Assembly (NCBI GenBank): GCA_964586425.1
Contig: CAZPHI010000049.1
Location: 1 to 15,454, forward strand
Origin: CAZPHI01 sp964586425
GTDB lineage: Bacteria; Bacillota; Clostridia; Lachnospirales; Lachnospiraceae
Reading direction: 5' to 3'
Length of the DNA: 15,454 nucleotides
The notes under the pieces are model-generated. The model was not told where the DNA came from and made no database searches. It saw only the letters and a program-made list of their open reading frames with translations. Made by a program: the position numbers and the translations under genes. Below, piece after piece: positions 14,108 through 15,454 of this stretch. Every line of letters starts with the position of its first letter. Position 1 is the stretch's first letter.

Positions 14108-14651
14108 CTATTTCAATTTAAAGTCATACTGTTTAGTATAGTCTTCTCTATGATAATAACGCACTAGCCGAACCGGCTCCCTGTCTGATATAATCTGTAT
14201 TAACCGTACTGATTGATGCATATCCAACATTGGGCACTGATTTCACAATCATTGCATTACATGTTTGCCAATCAAAATTCCTGCCAAAAAGCCTATCACC
14301 ATTTTCATTGGAAACAGATACCGTACTACAGCCAAACATTACATCAGAGAAGTGAAGTCTGTCAGCTTCTGCGAATAGATTGGCCGCTAAGAACTTAATC
14401 ACTTCCGAATCTGAAGAAACACCCTTTTGCCTGATAAATGTTTCAAAGCAGTCATCACCTTCAAATTCCACATAAGATAATCCACCCTCTAGTTTTTGAA
14501 TATCACTTACTGTATTTTCCACCTTAGTTGCTGTACTTTCACTTGAATTAAAAATATTAGCTGATTCTTTATCTTTTGTATTCTGACAACCAGTAAGCGT
14601 CAGTAGAAGCAGACTGCAGACTGCAATCTGAGCTATCTTTTTTATTTTCAT
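14108..14651 (-). pseudogene. Linear-amide C-N hydrolase (choloylglycine hydrolase family) lipoprotein with internal deletion
   Basis: The open frame stops after 167 residues, about half the family's usual length. It has a lipoprotein signal with LTGC (Cys22), a linker, and the start of an Ntn-type amide hydrolase: Cys108 in MFGCST, Arg124 and Asp127 in GRNFDW, matching Cys2, Arg18 and Asp21 of bile salt hydrolases, then NAMIVKSVPNVGYASISTVNT. After the stop at 14148-14150 another frame reads YYHREDYTKQYDFKLK and ends in TAG at 14108-14110, the kind of C-terminus this family has. So the gene has lost roughly 150-170 central codons, including the later catalytic Asn and Arg, with a shift of frame at about 14150-14170. 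Promoter, AGGAGG and terminator remain. It is probably inactive; a misassembly could look the same. Confidence 0.8.
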
Positions 14652-14683
14652 ATATGAAAACCTCCTAGTTAAAGTACTTTTTT

Positions 14684-14689
14684 ATTATA
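14684..14689 (-). promoter_or_regulatory. Predicted -10 box of the amide-hydrolase pseudogene
   Basis: TATAAT on the minus strand lies 32 bases before the ATG at 14651, between the pckA terminator and the AGGAGG at 14661-14666. The -35 position (TATGAA) is a poor match. Confidence 0.45.
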
Positions 14690-14728
14690 CTCTTTTATTT
14701 AAAAGTTTCATATAATTTTGTAAAAAAA

Positions 14729-14757
14729 ACCGCTATGACTTTATCAGCCATAGCGGT
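14729..14757 (-). terminator. Rho-independent terminator of pckA
   Basis: ACCGCTATG (14729-14737) pairs perfectly with CATAGCGGT (14749-14757) around an 11-base loop. On the minus strand the stem runs into a tract of T (14721-14729 as A on the plus strand). It begins 27 bases after the pckA stop codon. Confidence 0.9.
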
Positions 14758-14784
14758 AAATATACAATATTATATTATTTAAAA

Positions 14785-15454
14785 TTATGCCTGTGGACCA
14801 GCTGCTACTAAAGCCTTACCAGCTTCATTACCTTCGTATTTTGCGAAGTTCTTAACAAAACGAGCTGAAAGATCTTTAGCTTTTGCTTCCCAATCAGAAG
14901 CATTAGTATATGTGTCACGAGGATCAAGAATTGCTGGATCTACGCCTGGAAGTTCTGTTGGTACTTCAAAGTTGAAGTATGGAATCTTCTTTGTAGAAGC
15001 TTTTGTAATTGAACCATCAAGAATAGCATCAATGATACCACGAGTATCACGGATAGAGATACGTTTTCCTGTTCCGTTCCATCCTGTGTTAACTAAGTAA
15101 GCCTTAGCACCACTCTTCTCCATCTTCTTAACTAACTCTTCTGCATACTTTGTTGGATGTAACTCAAGGAATGCCTGTCCGAAACATGCTGAGAATGTAG
15201 GAGTTGGCTCTGTAATACCTCTTTCAGTACCAGCAAGTTTAGCTGTGAATCCTGATAAGAAGTAGTATTTTGTCTGCTCTGGTGTAAGGATAGATACTGG
15301 AGGAAGTACACCGAATGCATCAGCTGAAAGGAAGATTACATTCTTTGCTGCTGGAGCTGATGAAATAGGGCGAACAATGTTCTGGATGTGATCGATTGGG
15401 TAAGATACACGAGTATTCTCTGTCACACTACCATCAGTAAAGTCAATCTTTCCT
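14785..15454 (-). CDS. pckA: Phosphoenolpyruvate carboxykinase (ATP), 3' part
   Basis: The reading frame stays open to the window edge (sense codons from 15453: GKIDFTDGS, then TENTRVSYPIDHI), so the 5' part lies outside; about 223 C-terminal residues are present of a protein usually near 530. They match ATP-type PEP carboxykinase: TRVSYP with the substrate-binding Arg, FLSADAFGVLPPVS, the GFTAKLAGTERG segment, TPTFSACFGQAF, and the nucleotide-binding end WNGTGKRISIRDTR. The enzyme interconverts oxaloacetate plus ATP with PEP plus CO2; in gut anaerobes it often runs toward oxaloacetate for succinate or aspartate supply, which is a general inference. Codon choice looks optimised for high expression. 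A strong terminator follows. The GTG at 15426 is not the start: it is an internal Val codon. Confidence 0.96.
   Translation of the reverse strand, partial: GKIDFTDGSVTENTRVSYPIDHIQNIVRPISSAPAAKNVIFLSADAFGVLPPVSILTPEQTKYYFLSGFTAKLAGTERGITEPTPTFSACFGQAFLELHPTKYAEELVKKMEKSGAKAYLVNTGWNGTGKRISIRDTRGIIDAILDGSITKASTKKIPYFNFEVPTELPGVDPAILDPRDTYTNASDWEAKAKDLSARFVKNFAKYEGNEAGKALVAAGPQA

Noticed and set aside
15424..15426. GTG at 15426 as the start of pckA
   Set aside because: The frame continues upstream with family-typical KIDFTDGS to the window edge, so this is an internal codon of a partial gene.

Overview
The window looks like chromosomal DNA of a low-GC, anaerobic Firmicute, most probably a member of the Lachnospiraceae. 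The evidence is AT-rich intergenic DNA, strong AGGAGG ribosome binding sites, a class III (oxygen-sensitive) ribonucleotide reductase, an ATP-type PEP carboxykinase, and 7TM/HD-GYP and GGDEF proteins of the kind common in gut clostridia. This is a judgement from protein style; no alignment was run. There is no tRNA, rRNA, CRISPR array, insertion sequence or phage module.

Layout. Bases 1-262 hold no gene I can support. A TspO/MBR membrane protein (+, 304-780) converges on a VanX-like D-Ala-D-Ala dipeptidase lipoprotein (-, 820-1578). The 1579-1995 intergenic region carries a 138-bp palindromic, multi-branched element and the promoter of a short-chain dehydrogenase (+, 1996-2766). A bidirectional hairpin terminator separates that gene from a two-gene ABC exporter operon (-, 6351 to 2840; genes overlap by one base). 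Upstream lies nrdD (-, 8591-6426), with a terminator and a nested promoter between it and the ABC genes.

Next is a tightly packed minus-strand cluster transcribed from 14006 to 8758. It encodes a 7TM/HD-GYP c-di-GMP phosphodiesterase-like protein, an M28 aminopeptidase split by a deletion and frameshift, a GNAT acetyltransferase and a GGDEF diguanylate cyclase-like protein. A likely maker and a likely breaker of c-di-GMP therefore bracket a peptidase and an acetyltransferase. Further upstream are a linear-amide C-N hydrolase lipoprotein gene that has lost its middle (14651-14108) and the 3' part of pckA (runs off the window at 15454).

The notable points are the structured 138-bp element, two enzyme genes with internal deletions less than 3 kb apart (their original C-terminal sequence is still readable), a possible N-terminal frameshift in the GGDEF gene, an unusual zinc-ligand substitution in the VanX-like protein, an extra basic insert in one ABC nucleotide-binding domain, and two places where a promoter is built into the terminator of the gene before it. 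I found no clear new multi-gene defence or mobile system.
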